5,639 nucleotides of DNA. Origin: an uncultured Mailhella sp. Its GTDB lineage: Bacteria; Desulfobacterota; Desulfovibrionia; Desulfovibrionales; Desulfovibrionaceae. The notes below the pieces were generated by a model that saw only the letters and a program-made list of their open reading frames with translations, was not told the DNA's origin and searched no databases. The translations under genes were made by a program, and so were the position numbers. Shown piece by piece: positions 5,636-5,639 of the stretch; position 1 is the first letter of the stretch; every line of letters begins with the position of its first letter. The stretch is taken from assembly GCA_905192935.1 (NCBI GenBank), contig CAJJMX010000116.1, forward strand, positions 1 through 5,639, written 5' to 3'.

Positions 5636-5639
5636 GAGA

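Overview
The window looks like a stretch of chromosome from a GC-rich sulfate- or sulfite-reducing bacterium of the Desulfovibrio group (Desulfovibrionaceae and relatives). The main reason is the porin gene, which has the features of the homotrimeric outer-membrane porins typical of that group. The tandem-Mop molybdate-binding protein and the bifunctional RibF fit this placement but are not specific to it. The assignment rests on family recognition by eye, not on a search.

Layout, from high to low coordinates because almost everything is on the minus strand: ribF (4706-5635) with its own intrinsic terminator (4615-4646); a tRNA-Ser(CGA) gene (4298-4391) with a recognisable promoter and its own terminator; an unrecognised 404-residue cytoplasmic protein (2894-4108) with a likely terminator at 2734-2759; a small tandem-Mop molybdate-binding protein (2223-2651) with its own TTGACA-type promoter and a very strong terminator (2135-2180); a 550-base stretch without an intact gene; and an outer-membrane porin (339-1670) ending in a terminator at 262-296. 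A small HTH regulator on the plus strand (2-223) converges on the porin from the left edge.

The gene-free stretch 1671-2222 holds the AT-rich porin promoter and leader, a perfect 9-base direct repeat with an 11-base period, traces that may be a decayed coding sequence in several frames, and two long perfect hairpins that share one A/T tract. The 4392-4705 gap holds only the tRNA promoter, the ribF terminator and untranslated sequence.

Each gene appears to be its own transcription unit, since nearly every one is followed by a convincing minus-strand intrinsic terminator. The window is therefore a row of unrelated single genes (cofactor synthesis, tRNA, unknown, molybdate storage or homeostasis, outer-membrane permeability) and not an operon. 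I see no CRISPR array, insertion sequence, defence cassette or biosynthetic cluster, and no clear new system. The least explained items are the 404-residue protein and the hairpin and remnant region at about 1786-2180.
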